From the NCBI GenBank assembly GCA_012842685.1, contig DUSI01000049.1:1-64000 (forward strand): DNA of 64,000 nt. Direction: 5' to 3'. Under the pieces are notes generated by a model. The model was given only the letters and a program-made list of their open reading frames with translations. It searched no databases and was not told where the DNA came from. The stretch comes from Candidatus Fermentithermobacillaceae bacterium. Lineage in GTDB: Bacteria; Bacillota; Sulfobacillia; Fermentithermobacillales; Fermentithermobacillaceae. Position numbers and translations under genes: made by a program. This document shows, piece by piece, positions 26,189-33,865 of the stretch. Every line of letters begins with the position of its first letter. Position 1 is the stretch's first letter.

Positions 26189-27412
26189 TCAAGCCTCGCG
26201 GACGGTGCCCCTAGCCAAGGCACCCACGGACACGGCGCCCAGTACGGCCGCAAGGACCAGGAGAACCGCCGTGCTCCCCATCGCATCGAGCCCTATCCCC
26301 ACGAGAGGCGTAGAAACGGGCGATAGGAATGTCGATACGGTGAACCTCAGGGCAAACACCCTGCCGCGGATCTCAGGCGGGGTGATCTCCTGGTATAGGG
26401 TGCTGATCGGCACCTGTATGAAGGGCGTGCTCCCGCCGAACAGCGCAAAGGCTGCAAACACCTGCCAGACCTGTCGCGATACGCCTATGCCCACGAACGA
26501 CAGAGCAAGGGCCGCGATACCCAATGCCAGGGTGCTGCCCAAACGCTTCATCCTACCCCGAGCGGCTATGAAGTATGACGTTATCGAGGACGCCACCGCG
26601 GCGACGCTGAACGCAAACCCCAGGACGTCGCTGTCTTTCTTAAGTACGTTCAGCACGTGGTACTGAAACGCCAGTCCCGAGGGCATTGTGCAGAGGTTCA
26701 CCATGACCGTGAGGATGAGTAGATGCATGGCCAGAGGAACGGTTTTGTAGAATCTGAACCCTTCCAGCGCCTCGGAAAGCCCCGGCCGCATGGCGCTGGG
26801 TCCGGCCCTGTCCTCGAAAACGGGCCGGATGAACCACATGCACCCGGCCGCCGCCGAGAACGCCACGGCTCCCACCGCCAGCGTCCAGGTCCCACCGAGT
26901 CTGGAAAGAGCCACGCCTCCCAGGGCAGGGCCCAAGATCATCGCCGTATTCTTCCCCAAGGTATGGACGGCATTTGCAGCCTGTATCGACTCTCTCTCCA
27001 CAACCATCGGGATGACGGCGTTCGTGGCGGCGTCGTAGAAAGCCTTTATGATCCCGTTTAGGGTCATCCACCCGTACACGTGGAAAAGCCCGAAGTGGCC
27101 CGCGTAGAAGGCATATGCCATAGTGAGGCCCGCCAGAGTCCTCGCGAGGTCCGAAAACACAAGCACTCTCTTCCGCTCGACCCTGTCAAGGATCACCCCG
27201 GCCACCGGCCCAAGGACGAGGGCGGGGATCATCTCAAGGAGGAGTCCCACAGAGGCCTTGGTCGCCGACCCGGTCCGCTGGAGCACCAATATGGACAGCA
27301 CCATGCTGGTTATCTTGTCGGTCAAGGCCGAAAGGGTCTGCCCACCCCATAGTTTCGAGTACTCGTGTCCCAGCGTGAATGGTCGTAAGAGCGCGCTCAA
27401 GAGTCTCTTCAT
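26189..27412 (-). CDS. MFS transporter (MFS_3-like exporter)
   Basis: The protein (about 407 residues) has twelve hydrophobic helices. Its motif A equivalent GVILDRVERKRVLVFSDLAR follows helix 2, and an ITPPEIRGRVFALRF segment is typical of enterobactin-exporter-like MFS_3 proteins. It starts near EYSKLWGGQTLSALTDKI, the usual beginning of this subfamily. I place the start at ATG 27410-27412 for family fit, but no good ribosome site is seen there and the frame is open to 27487. It is convergent with the MATE gene. The substrate is unknown. Confidence 0.82.
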   Translation of the reverse strand: MKRLLSALLRPFTLGHEYSKLWGGQTLSALTDKITSMVLSILVLQRTGSATKASVGLLLEMIPALVLGPVAGVILDRVERKRVLVFSDLARTLAGLTMAYAFYAGHFGLFHVYGWMTLNGIIKAFYDAATNAVIPMVVERESIQAANAVHTLGKNTAMILGPALGGVALSRLGGTWTLAVGAVAFSAAAGCMWFIRPVFEDRAGPSAMRPGLSEALEGFRFYKTVPLAMHLLILTVMVNLCTMPSGLAFQYHVLNVLKKDSDVLGFAFSVAAVASSITSYFIAARGRMKRLGSTLALGIAALALSFVGIGVSRQVWQVFAAFALFGGSTPFIQVPISTLYQEITPPEIRGRVFALRFTVSTFLSPVSTPLVGIGLDAMGSTAVLLVLAAVLGAVSVGALARGTVREA

Positions 27413-27571
27413 GCTTGTGGGACGTTGGGACACATACATCACCCCATAAGTCACAAACCGGAGAGGAAGGTGCACAAGGCTTAACATTATTCAACCGATC
27501 CCTTAGAAATCCTCTATTTCGAGCATAAAGCGCGAATTCCCCGTCAAGGGCAAAAAGCGCCAACATAAAAC

Positions 27572-27606
27572 CGCAGCGTGGCCGGGAGACCGCATCCTGG
27601 CCACGC
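27572..27606 (-). terminator. Candidate terminator downstream of trpS
   Basis: GCGTGGCC (27576-27583) and GGCCACGC (27599-27606) form an exact 8-bp stem with a 15-base loop. On the minus strand it is followed by TGCGGTTTTATG. It lies about 55 bp after the trpS stop. Confidence 0.6.
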
Positions 27607-27660
27607 CCCGGTTCAGGCTCAGGCAACGGGCTTTAAGTAGGCTTAAGCTTGCCGCGACCG

Positions 27661-28671
27661 TCAGATCCTGACTCCCGCCGGGTCTACGAAGACTGAGAGG
27701 CCCATCGCCTCTTTTACCCGCTTCAGGACCGCCGACGACACTTCGTGGGCCCGCCTAGCCCCTTCCCTCAGCACGTCAACGTACGACCCGTCCGCCATTA
27801 AAGAGTCGTGCCTGGCTTGTATGGGAGCGAGGGTTTCCACAACAACTTCGGCCAGGTCTTGTTTGAAGTCCGCATACCCCTTCCCTTCGTAGGCCCTGAC
27901 TATCTCTTCTACTGGTTTTCCTGAGCAAAGCGAATAGATGGTGATGAGGTTGGCAAGGGCGGGCTTCTCCTCAGGGTTGTAGGCTACTTCTCGCCCCGAG
28001 TCGGTTACGGCCCGCCTGATCTTCTTCACAATATCGTCCTTTGAGTCGGCCAGCGAGATGTACGCTGCCGGGTTCGGGTCAGACTTGGACATCTTCTTAT
28101 GGGGATCTTGCAGGGACATTATCCTGGCGCCCTTTTCCGGAATGAGCGGTTCAGGCACTTTGAAAACGTCTCCGAACCTTGAGTTGAACCGCTCGGCCAG
28201 GTCCCTGCACAGTTCCACGTGCTGCTTCTGGTCCTCGCCCACAGGCACGACATCAGTGTCGTACAGGAGGATATCGGCGGCCATCAGGGCAGGGTAAGTG
28301 AAAAGCCCGCCGGACACCGACTCTTTTCCCTGGGACTTATCCTTGAACTGCGTCATCCTCGAGAGTTCTCCGAATGTCGCCGTGCACTCCATGATCCATC
28401 CGAGCTGGGTATGGGCGGGGACATCCGACTGCACGAAGAGCGTCATCTTGGCGGGATCAAGCCCGGCTCCGAGCATGAAACAGGCCGCGTGGGCTATCTG
28501 CGACTTCAGGCTCTCCGGAGACTGGGGAACGGTGATGGCGTGATAGTCTACCACGCAGTAGAACGCATCGTAGTCTTCCTGGAGCTCCACAAATCGCTTT
28601 ATCGCCCCGAGATAGTTGCCGAGCGTCAGGATCCCGCTCGGTTGGACGCCGGAAAAGATACGCTTTTTCAC
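27661..28671 (-). CDS. trpS: Tryptophanyl-tRNA synthetase
   Basis: The 336-residue class I synthetase has PSGILTLGNYLGAI (HIGH-like motif), KKMSKSDPNPAAYI (KMSKS loop) and a VGEDQKQHVELCRDLAERFN segment. It charges tRNA-Trp. The GTG start at 28669-28671 follows a GAGGGAGAG site. A T-box leader directly upstream indicates control by uncharged tRNA-Trp. Length is normal. Confidence 0.96.
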   Translation of the reverse strand: MKKRIFSGVQPSGILTLGNYLGAIKRFVELQEDYDAFYCVVDYHAITVPQSPESLKSQIAHAACFMLGAGLDPAKMTLFVQSDVPAHTQLGWIMECTATFGELSRMTQFKDKSQGKESVSGGLFTYPALMAADILLYDTDVVPVGEDQKQHVELCRDLAERFNSRFGDVFKVPEPLIPEKGARIMSLQDPHKKMSKSDPNPAAYISLADSKDDIVKKIRRAVTDSGREVAYNPEEKPALANLITIYSLCSGKPVEEIVRAYEGKGYADFKQDLAEVVVETLAPIQARHDSLMADGSYVDVLREGARRAHEVSSAVLKRVKEAMGLSVFVDPAGVRI

Positions 28672-28689
28672 GTCTCTCCCTCAGGGGCT

Positions 28690-28963
28690 CTTGCCCCTTC
28701 GGGGTCTACACCTCCTTCCAAATTAAGAAACCCGTCCGCTAAGGGACGGATTCTCTCCGCGGTGCCACCCAAATTCGCCTTCCAAGCGCACTCATCTCCC
28801 GGGCGCTATCACACCCTGCGTCCTCGGTAACGGGGACATACCGGCTCTCGCAGGCTCCCGAGCCCATTCGCGCGCCTTCCGGCACCGGGCTTCCACCAAC
28901 CCCGGCTCGCTGGGCCTTCCGTACGCGTTACTCTTCTCGTTCATTGCCTTTCCATATGAGGTT
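28690..28963 (-). promoter_or_regulatory. T-box riboswitch, tryptophan-specific, controlling trpS
   Basis: Read on the minus strand, the leader has a Stem I region with AACGAGAAGAGTAACG and a GGTGGAAG apical element. A TGG triplet in the specifier position (GCGAATGGGCTC; plus 28864-28866) follows. The canonical T-box GGGTGGCACCGCGG lies at plus 28757-28770. A terminator with stem CCGTCC/GGACGG and a GTTTCTT tail lies at plus 28722-28751. The TGG specifier matches the downstream gene, trpS. Uncharged tRNA-Trp should pair with the specifier and the T-box bulge and stabilise the antiterminator. No coding region lies in 28672-29030 apart from this leader and its promoter. Confidence 0.93.
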
Positions 28964-28969
28964 TTGAAG

Positions 28970-28999
28970 ATTATCCCACGGAAACATGGGTTAATGCAA
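28970..28999 (-). promoter_or_regulatory. Sigma-A promoter for trpS
   Basis: On the minus strand TTGCAT (28994-28999) and GATAAT (28970-28975) are separated by 18 bp. Transcription would start near 28963, at the beginning of the T-box leader. Confidence 0.65.
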
Positions 29000-29063
29000 A
29001 CGGATCTCACTGTGACATTCGTACCTGCGAATGACCCGGAGAGATGGGGCGCACCCTAAGGGT

Positions 29064-29237
29064 ATGCACGTCCTCATCGGCATCGTCGCGATTCTCATAG
29101 GGATATACACCCTCGCGTGGGCAGGCGCCCTGGCAAAGAGGAGGATGTGGGCCGGCGTTTTTTGGAGCGTCCTGCTGGCTCTAACCTCTGTGGGGCTTAC
29201 CCTCTATTACCTCATACGCCACGCCTTCTACCCGTAG
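29064..29237 (+). CDS. Small two-helix membrane protein, unknown function
   Basis: This frame encodes about 57 residues with two hydrophobic segments (HVLIGIVAILIGIYTLAWAG and WAGVFWSVLLALTSVGLTLY) joined by a basic AKRRM turn. It has the character of a real small membrane protein. The ATG at 29064 is preceded by CCTAAGGGT; an earlier ATG at 29031 lacks a ribosome site. It is flanked by the trpS leader on one side and the terminator of the LuxR-type gene on the other, so it is monocistronic. I do not recognise the family. Confidence 0.5.
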   Translation: MHVLIGIVAILIGIYTLAWAGALAKRRMWAGVFWSVLLALTSVGLTLYYLIRHAFYP

Positions 29238-29242
29238 CAAAG

Positions 29243-29270
29243 AAAAAGGTCCCGGGCTGCAGGGCCCGGG
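29243..29270 (-). terminator. Intrinsic terminator for the LuxR-type regulator gene
   Basis: CCCGGGC (29251-29257) and GCCCGGG (29264-29270) form an exact 7-bp stem. On the minus strand it is followed by ACCTTTTTCTTTG. It lies about 50 bp past the stop of the regulator gene. Confidence 0.75.
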
Positions 29271-29322
29271 CGCTCTAGCTGCTCTTCTCGCATCTCGGGG
29301 GGGAGATACGCGACAAGAACTT

Positions 29323-30009
29323 TCACTGGTGTTCATCGAGCTCGTAGAACACCTCTACAGGGGCGTAAGGCCCATATTTATGGGACGAAAGACTCTTGAT
29401 CGCGTAGAGCGCCGCCTTGGTCCTGTCTGAGACGCCGATCTTCCGGAAAATGCTGTACAGGTGGTTCTTCACGGTCTTCTCGCTAATATAAAGCGTCTGA
29501 GCGATGGCTTTGTTGGAGAGACCGCGCGCCACGAGGGACAGAACTTCCAGTTCCCGGTCGCTCAGGTCGTCGGAGGGCAATAGCCCTGCCGCGTCGCATC
29601 CCCCGTTGTGGGAAACCGCCCTCCTCAAGACCGGCGCAGCCACGTAGAGATCCCCCCTGGCCGCGGCTTCCAGCGACGCCAGGACCTGATCGGGTCCCGC
29701 GCTTTCGTCAAGTATGGCGCTTATGCCCATGCTGTGCCCTAGGGAGAAGTCACTAATTCCAAGCTTCTCGAGGATGAGCACGATCCTCGCGCTGGGAAAC
29801 CGTTTTCTGATGGATGTGAGCGCGTCGCGGAGGCGTGCCTTGTTCGAACCGCACTGGAGAATGACTACCTCGAACCTATCCCTGGCGAGTCTCCTGTCAT
29901 CGAGCCCGACCTGCATGTACGAGGCACTTACGTATCTCTGGGTCGAAAGGATGTGCTGAATGCTCCGCTGCCACGAAGGCTTCTCATAGGCAACCAAAAT
30001 GTTAAGCAT
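29323..30009 (-). CDS. LuxR/NarL-type regulator with degenerate receiver domain
   Basis: From the ATG at 30007-30009, preceded by GGGAGGCGGGGCT, the protein is 228 residues. The C-terminal part is a clear LuxR helix-turn-helix (LSDRELEVLSLVARGLSNKA; ISEKTVKNHLYSIFRKIGVS). The N-terminal about 120 residues have the layout of a response-regulator receiver. The acidic pair after strand 1 is replaced (VAYEKPSWQ), and the position of the phospho-acceptor Asp reads VVILQCGSN, with no Asp. It is therefore probably not controlled by phosphorylation. No histidine kinase gene is adjacent. The target is unknown. Confidence 0.82.
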   Translation of the reverse strand: MLNILVAYEKPSWQRSIQHILSTQRYVSASYMQVGLDDRRLARDRFEVVILQCGSNKARLRDALTSIRKRFPSARIVLILEKLGISDFSLGHSMGISAILDESAGPDQVLASLEAAARGDLYVAAPVLRRAVSHNGGCDAAGLLPSDDLSDRELEVLSLVARGLSNKAIAQTLYISEKTVKNHLYSIFRKIGVSDRTKAALYAIKSLSSHKYGPYAPVEVFYELDEHQ

Positions 30010-30126
30010 AGCCCCGCCTCCCTGCGAGGATGAATCCACACGGTTATAATCGGAAAAGTAGTGAGGTAGATGAGGGTATGTCCTCCTCGCCGCAATAGCA
30101 GGACGAAAGGCAAGGTGAGGAGAACC

Positions 30127-30681
30127 TTACTCCGGGTCGCCCGGTTTTACCACGAACCTGTCAAGGTTCTTCAGGACGCGTCGTTCAAAGACCCGCATGA
30201 TCCTCGTGCCGATGAATTCCCGGGTTCCTATACGGTCTACCAGGACCGTGTAGCACCCCATGAGGTTTCCTCCCAGAACGTCTGTGAAAACCTGGTCTCC
30301 TATCACACAGGCTTCTGAAGGCGAGGCGCTCACCCGTTCCAGGGCCTGGCGGAAAAAACGCTGGATTGGCTTTCTGGCTCCGACCACCAGTTCCGTCTCG
30401 AGCTCTTGGGACATTTTCTGTATCGTCGGAGAAGGCCTGGCGTTGCTCAGTATGACGGTCCTAAACCCTTCGCTGTGCAGGGTCTTGAACCACGCGGCCA
30501 GTTCCGCGGCCACCCGGTAATCGCGCCAGGGGACAAGGGTGTTGTCTAGGTCGGTGAGGATGGCACGGACGTGTCTCTCCTTGAGCCAGGGTATGGGCAG
30601 ATCGTATATGGACTTAAGGCGCAAATGAGGAGTGAGGAGCCGCATAGGCCCCCTGCTCCTGAACTCCATGTACTCTGCCAA
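30127..30681 (-). CDS. YqeG family HAD-type phosphatase
   Basis: The 184-residue protein has HAD motif I as ILTDLDNTLVPW (first Asp nucleophile), motif II as TVILSNARPS, and motif III/IV as GARKPIQRFF followed by VIGDQVFTDVLGGNLMGCYT. This is the YqeG subfamily of class IIIA HAD phosphatases. Its substrate is uncertain. It lies 57 bp downstream of sigK in the same direction. Length is normal for the family (about 170-180). Confidence 0.88.
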   Translation of the reverse strand: MAEYMEFRSRGPMRLLTPHLRLKSIYDLPIPWLKERHVRAILTDLDNTLVPWRDYRVAAELAAWFKTLHSEGFRTVILSNARPSPTIQKMSQELETELVVGARKPIQRFFRQALERVSASPSEACVIGDQVFTDVLGGNLMGCYTVLVDRIGTREFIGTRIMRVFERRVLKNLDRFVVKPGDPE

Positions 30682-30738
30682 CGAGACACCCCCCCGCCTA
30701 TCTTACCAAATTGGCGGGAAGGCAATCAGCGCCGGACG

Positions 30739-31440
30739 TCACTGTATGAGTACCTGGCACGACTTGGCCAGCTTGGATAGGGCCCTCTTCTCTATGCGGC
30801 TCACGTATGACCTCGATATACCCAAGAGCTTCGCGATTTCTCGCTGGGTCTTATGGGGCTTTCCGGAAAGCCCGTAACGGAGCTCAAGGACTTCCCTTTC
30901 CTTTTCGTCGAGTACCTCCAGTTGCGAGAGGACGCTCTCGGCCTGGACCTTGGCCGTTACCACCTCGGCCACGTCTCCGTCTTCATCTCTGACGAGGTCG
31001 ATGTAAGTAACTTCACCTTCGTCGTCTTCAGACGATAGAGGGTCGAAAAGGTGGAGTTCCGTCTTGTCATTTTTCGTTGCCCTGAGGTACATGAGTATCT
31101 CGTTTTCGATGCACTTCGACGCGTAGGTCGCCAGCCTCGTGCCTTTGTCGGGCCGGTAGGTGTTGATGGCTTTGACGAGTCCTATGCTCCCTATAGAGAT
31201 CATGTCTTCTATGTCTTGCGGGTTGGGATCGAACTTCTTAACGATGTGGGCCACTAATCGTAAGTTGTGTTCCACAAGGGTGTTTCGGCAGTTTATGTCT
31301 CCCTTTCTGACTCCGCGCAAACACCTTTGTTCCTCTTCCTCAGAGAGGGGGTGAGGGAAGTTGTTTCCGCCAATGAAACCGAGAGATACCTCAAAGATCT
31401 TGAGGAGAAGATGGGCAATACCAGTAAGAGCGCTCACCAC
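30739..31440 (-). CDS. sigK: RNA polymerase sporulation sigma factor SigK (uninterrupted)
   Basis: The 233-residue protein opens with a hydrophobic pro-sequence-like stretch (ALTGIAHLLLKIFEVSLGFI) and NNFPHPLSEEEE. Sigma region 2 follows (NTLVEHNLRLVAHIVKKFDP; RLATYASKCIENEILMYLRA), then region 4 (REIAKLLGISRSYVSRIEKR). These match SigK, the late mother-cell sigma factor, more closely than SigE, SigF or SigG. The hydrophobic N-terminus suggests it is made as an inactive pro-protein. In several spore formers sigK is split by the skin element; here it is continuous. The GTG start follows GGAGGGTAG. The upstream neighbour is a class B penicillin-binding protein. Confidence 0.93.
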   Translation of the reverse strand: MVSALTGIAHLLLKIFEVSLGFIGGNNFPHPLSEEEEQRCLRGVRKGDINCRNTLVEHNLRLVAHIVKKFDPNPQDIEDMISIGSIGLVKAINTYRPDKGTRLATYASKCIENEILMYLRATKNDKTELHLFDPLSSEDDEGEVTYIDLVRDEDGDVAEVVTAKVQAESVLSQLEVLDEKEREVLELRYGLSGKPHKTQREIAKLLGISRSYVSRIEKRALSKLAKSCQVLIQ

Positions 31441-31478
31441 GCCGGCTACCCTCCGGATATGGGTTTGGGGACCCTACA

Positions 31479-33101
31479 TCATATTCCGGAGGGCGAGCCG
31501 GGGTGCGTGTCCGGCCTCAAGAGTCTTTCCGCTATGCCGCGAAAAATAGGGGCGGCTACGCCGGGGCCGTCGCCCCCTTCTTCCACAAACACCACTATGA
31601 CGTACTTGGGGGCGATGAGAGGTGCCCAGCCGGCAAACCAGGCGTGTGGTTTGCCTTGGTGCCGGCCCGTCTCCGCAGTACCCGTTTTTCCGGCAGAACC
31701 CAGGCCTTCTATGTAGGCGGCTTGCCCCGTGCCTGCTCGAGTGGCCAGGAGGAGGGCAGACTGAAGCGTTTTCGCCGTCTCTTCGCTGAAGAGCCTCGAC
31801 GAATGTGAAACAGAACCCAGTATGAGTTCGGGGCTTTTCCAAATCCCTCCGTCTACGACTGCCCGGTAGAAGGAGGCGATCTGGATGGGCGTGACAGAGA
31901 GGTAACCCTGGCCGATCGCGAAATTCGCCTTATCGCCGAGGTACATGCCGTAAGGATCCGGCAGCACGCCTGGTGCCTCTTCGGGGAGCTCCAATTCGGT
32001 CTTCCGGCCAAAGCCGGCTTCACGGGCAAAATCCACGAGCTCAGAAGCGGGGATACGCTGGGCGCACTGAATGAGAGCCGAGTTACACGAAAACGCAAGC
32101 GCTTCTTTGAGGGTGACCTCGCCGTGACCCGTCACTCGGGAGCCGCAGGATATGACCCTATCCCCTACCTTGATGCTGCCTTCGCAGAAAAACTTCTCCT
32201 CTTCACTCACGTAGCCCCGGTCGAGAGCCAGCGCGGCCACGACGGTTTTCCACACAGAACCTGGGGGAAATGCCGATATGGCACGGTTTACAAAGGGGGC
32301 GTCCGGGTCCCCCATGTGCCTCTCGGGGTGGTTCTGGTCGTAGTCTGGCCTCGATGCCATCGCCAGCACTTCACCCGTCCTAACGTCCAGGACCACGGCC
32401 GCGCCCTTGGTCACGCCCGTTTCGTCCAGGACATCCTCCACAACCCTCTGGATCGAGATATCCAGGGTAGTCCACAGGTCCGGCGGCCTATCCAGGGGAG
32501 GCACTACCCTGATGCCTGCCCCGGGCATGGCGGCCCCTTCCCCCGTGAGGACCACTCCCGCAGACGCCGGGTACCCGCCTGAAAGGGTCTCCTGAAACCA
32601 CTTCTCCAGGCCTGCCTCTCCCACATTGTCTCTGGGATTCAGGTAGGCATTCGTCCTAACGTAACCGACAACGTGGCGGGCCAAAGAATAAGGGCCGTAA
32701 CGGATTTCCTCCGGGATCACCGCAAGACCATCTTCGTCGCGCCCGAGAAGTGCCTTGCGGATCTCCTCCGCAGAGGCTTCTCTCGCTATCTTTTGGGCAA
32801 CCGCTTCGCCGTGGCCGCCTCCCGGCGAGATGCGGGCCAGAGCGTTCTCCCAGACGGGATAGTGTACGGGGACCCCGTGCCTGTCCAAGATGTTCCCTCT
32901 GGACAGGGCTACCGGGACCCCCAGATATCTCTGGTGGAAAGCGGGTTCCACAAACCTGTCGGACTGTGCGGGACCCAGGACCTGATACCGGATAAGGAGC
33001 CCGAGGAGGCACAGAAACGCCAGGGAGACGGCTCCTCTAACCAGCTCAACCCGTTTCGTGTAGGAAGGTCTCCTGTGGCTAGATTTCCTCAAGGGAGTCA
33101 C
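31479..33101 (-). CDS. Class B penicillin-binding protein (PBP2/SpoVD-like transpeptidase)
   Basis: The 540-residue protein has a basic N-terminus, one membrane anchor (LVRGAVSLAFLCLLGLLIRY) and a dimerisation domain beginning RGNILDRHGVPV. The transpeptidase domain carries the three active-site motifs: SVWK (in FPPGSVWKTVV), SCN, and KTG (in AGKTGTAETG). It cross-links peptidoglycan on the outer side of the membrane. Its position just before sigK and after a Myb-like gene suggests a role in spore cortex or sporulation-specific wall synthesis; that is inference. No PASTA domain is visible. It overlaps the end of the upstream Myb-like gene by 23 nt. Confidence 0.88.
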   Translation of the reverse strand: MTPLRKSSHRRPSYTKRVELVRGAVSLAFLCLLGLLIRYQVLGPAQSDRFVEPAFHQRYLGVPVALSRGNILDRHGVPVHYPVWENALARISPGGGHGEAVAQKIAREASAEEIRKALLGRDEDGLAVIPEEIRYGPYSLARHVVGYVRTNAYLNPRDNVGEAGLEKWFQETLSGGYPASAGVVLTGEGAAMPGAGIRVVPPLDRPPDLWTTLDISIQRVVEDVLDETGVTKGAAVVLDVRTGEVLAMASRPDYDQNHPERHMGDPDAPFVNRAISAFPPGSVWKTVVAALALDRGYVSEEEKFFCEGSIKVGDRVISCGSRVTGHGEVTLKEALAFSCNSALIQCAQRIPASELVDFAREAGFGRKTELELPEEAPGVLPDPYGMYLGDKANFAIGQGYLSVTPIQIASFYRAVVDGGIWKSPELILGSVSHSSRLFSEETAKTLQSALLLATRAGTGQAAYIEGLGSAGKTGTAETGRHQGKPHAWFAGWAPLIAPKYVIVVFVEEGGDGPGVAAPIFRGIAERLLRPDTHPGSPSGI

Positions 33102-33651
33102 GGGCGCTTCTCAGGCTCCTGAGGTCTTCTTCCATGAGCGCAGAGAACTCCTTCAGGGAAGACACCCTGTCTACTTCACTCCTCTGGAGCCACTTTTCGA
33201 TATTGGCGGCATGGCCTTCGACCACCCGGGCGATCTCCCTGAGTTTCCTCTTGAGCGCACCTATCTCTTCCCTCAGCCTGGTGCTTTCTTTGGACAAGAC
33301 CGCCATCCTCGACAAACCCTTAATGAACGGGACTATGTCCTGGCCGGATTCTTCGGTTGAACGGACCAGGTCCTGCAGGTAGTCGAAGAAGCTCTCCTCC
33401 CGGGTTTGAGGCTCCACGGAACGAGGGCTCTCTCCCTCGGCCTTGGAAACATCCTTTTTCGCCCCGCGATTTCTCACCTGGTAATACTTCCATCGCGCCG
33501 TAAGCCACGAAATGCGGTTTTTCTCTGCATATTCTTTGAGCGCCTGGGTGATCGACACACCCTCCAGCACGCGCCCTTCTACGAAATCCCTGAGGTCGGC
33601 CTCTTTACCTTCTTTCCAGCGGTATCTGGTCGATCTGGCAGTTGTTCCCAA
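33079..33651 (-). CDS. Myb-like (RsfA-type) DNA-binding protein with coiled coil
   Basis: From a TTG at 33649-33651 (AAGGAG about 10 bases upstream) the protein is about 190 residues. The first 55 (ARSTRYRWKEGKEADLRDFV ... RISWLTARWKYYQVRNR) have the Trp spacing of the Myb/SANT-like domain seen in RsfA-type prespore regulators. The C-terminal half is a long Glu/Arg/Leu coiled coil. RsfA tunes sigma-F-dependent transcription in Bacillus, but this protein need not share that role. It heads a PBP-sigK unit. A longer reading to 33768 has no ribosome site. The start is uncertain. Confidence 0.6.
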   Translation of the reverse strand: MGTTARSTRYRWKEGKEADLRDFVEGRVLEGVSITQALKEYAEKNRISWLTARWKYYQVRNRGAKKDVSKAEGESPRSVEPQTREESFFDYLQDLVRSTEESGQDIVPFIKGLSRMAVLSKESTRLREEIGALKRKLREIARVVEGHAANIEKWLQRSEVDRVSSLKEFSALMEEDLRSLRSARDSLEEI

Positions 33652-33679
33652 ACATAACCAGCTCCTTTCTCGTTCTGGT

Positions 33680-33710
33680 AGTATATGTTTTCCGTTTTCA
33701 GACCTATTTT
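33680..33710 (-). promoter_or_regulatory. Candidate sporulation (sigma-E/K-type) promoter
   Basis: On the minus strand CATATACT (33680-33687) resembles the -10 element of sigma-E/sigma-K promoters (CATAnnnT), with AATA about 17 bp upstream. It precedes the Myb-like gene. This is a short motif match with no independent support. Confidence 0.35.
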
Positions 33711-33792
33711 TATGCAGCGCGGACGAGGCTCTCGTAGACAAAAGCCGCCCGGCTTCGTATGGAAACAAGGAAGCTCAAGTGGTGCGCCAATG

Positions 33793-33821
33793 TTGCAAGA
33801 AAGGTCTCTGGCGGACATAAT
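33793..33821 (+). promoter_or_regulatory. Candidate sigma-A promoter for the GT4 glycosyltransferase
   Basis: TTGCAA (33793-33798) and CATAAT (33816-33821) are 17 bp apart, about 45 bp before the ATG at 33866. Confidence 0.5.
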
Positions 33822-33865
33822 GAGAACCGCACAGGTGCCAACTAAACACCGGGGTGGCTAGTAAC

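Noticed and set aside
27234-27626. Minus-strand 130-codon frame between the MFS gene and trpS
   Set aside because: It overlaps the MFS gene in another frame and the trpS terminator; no ribosome site.
30739-31440. Skin-type element interrupting sigK
   Set aside because: The sigK frame is continuous through regions 2 to 4; no recombinase is nearby.
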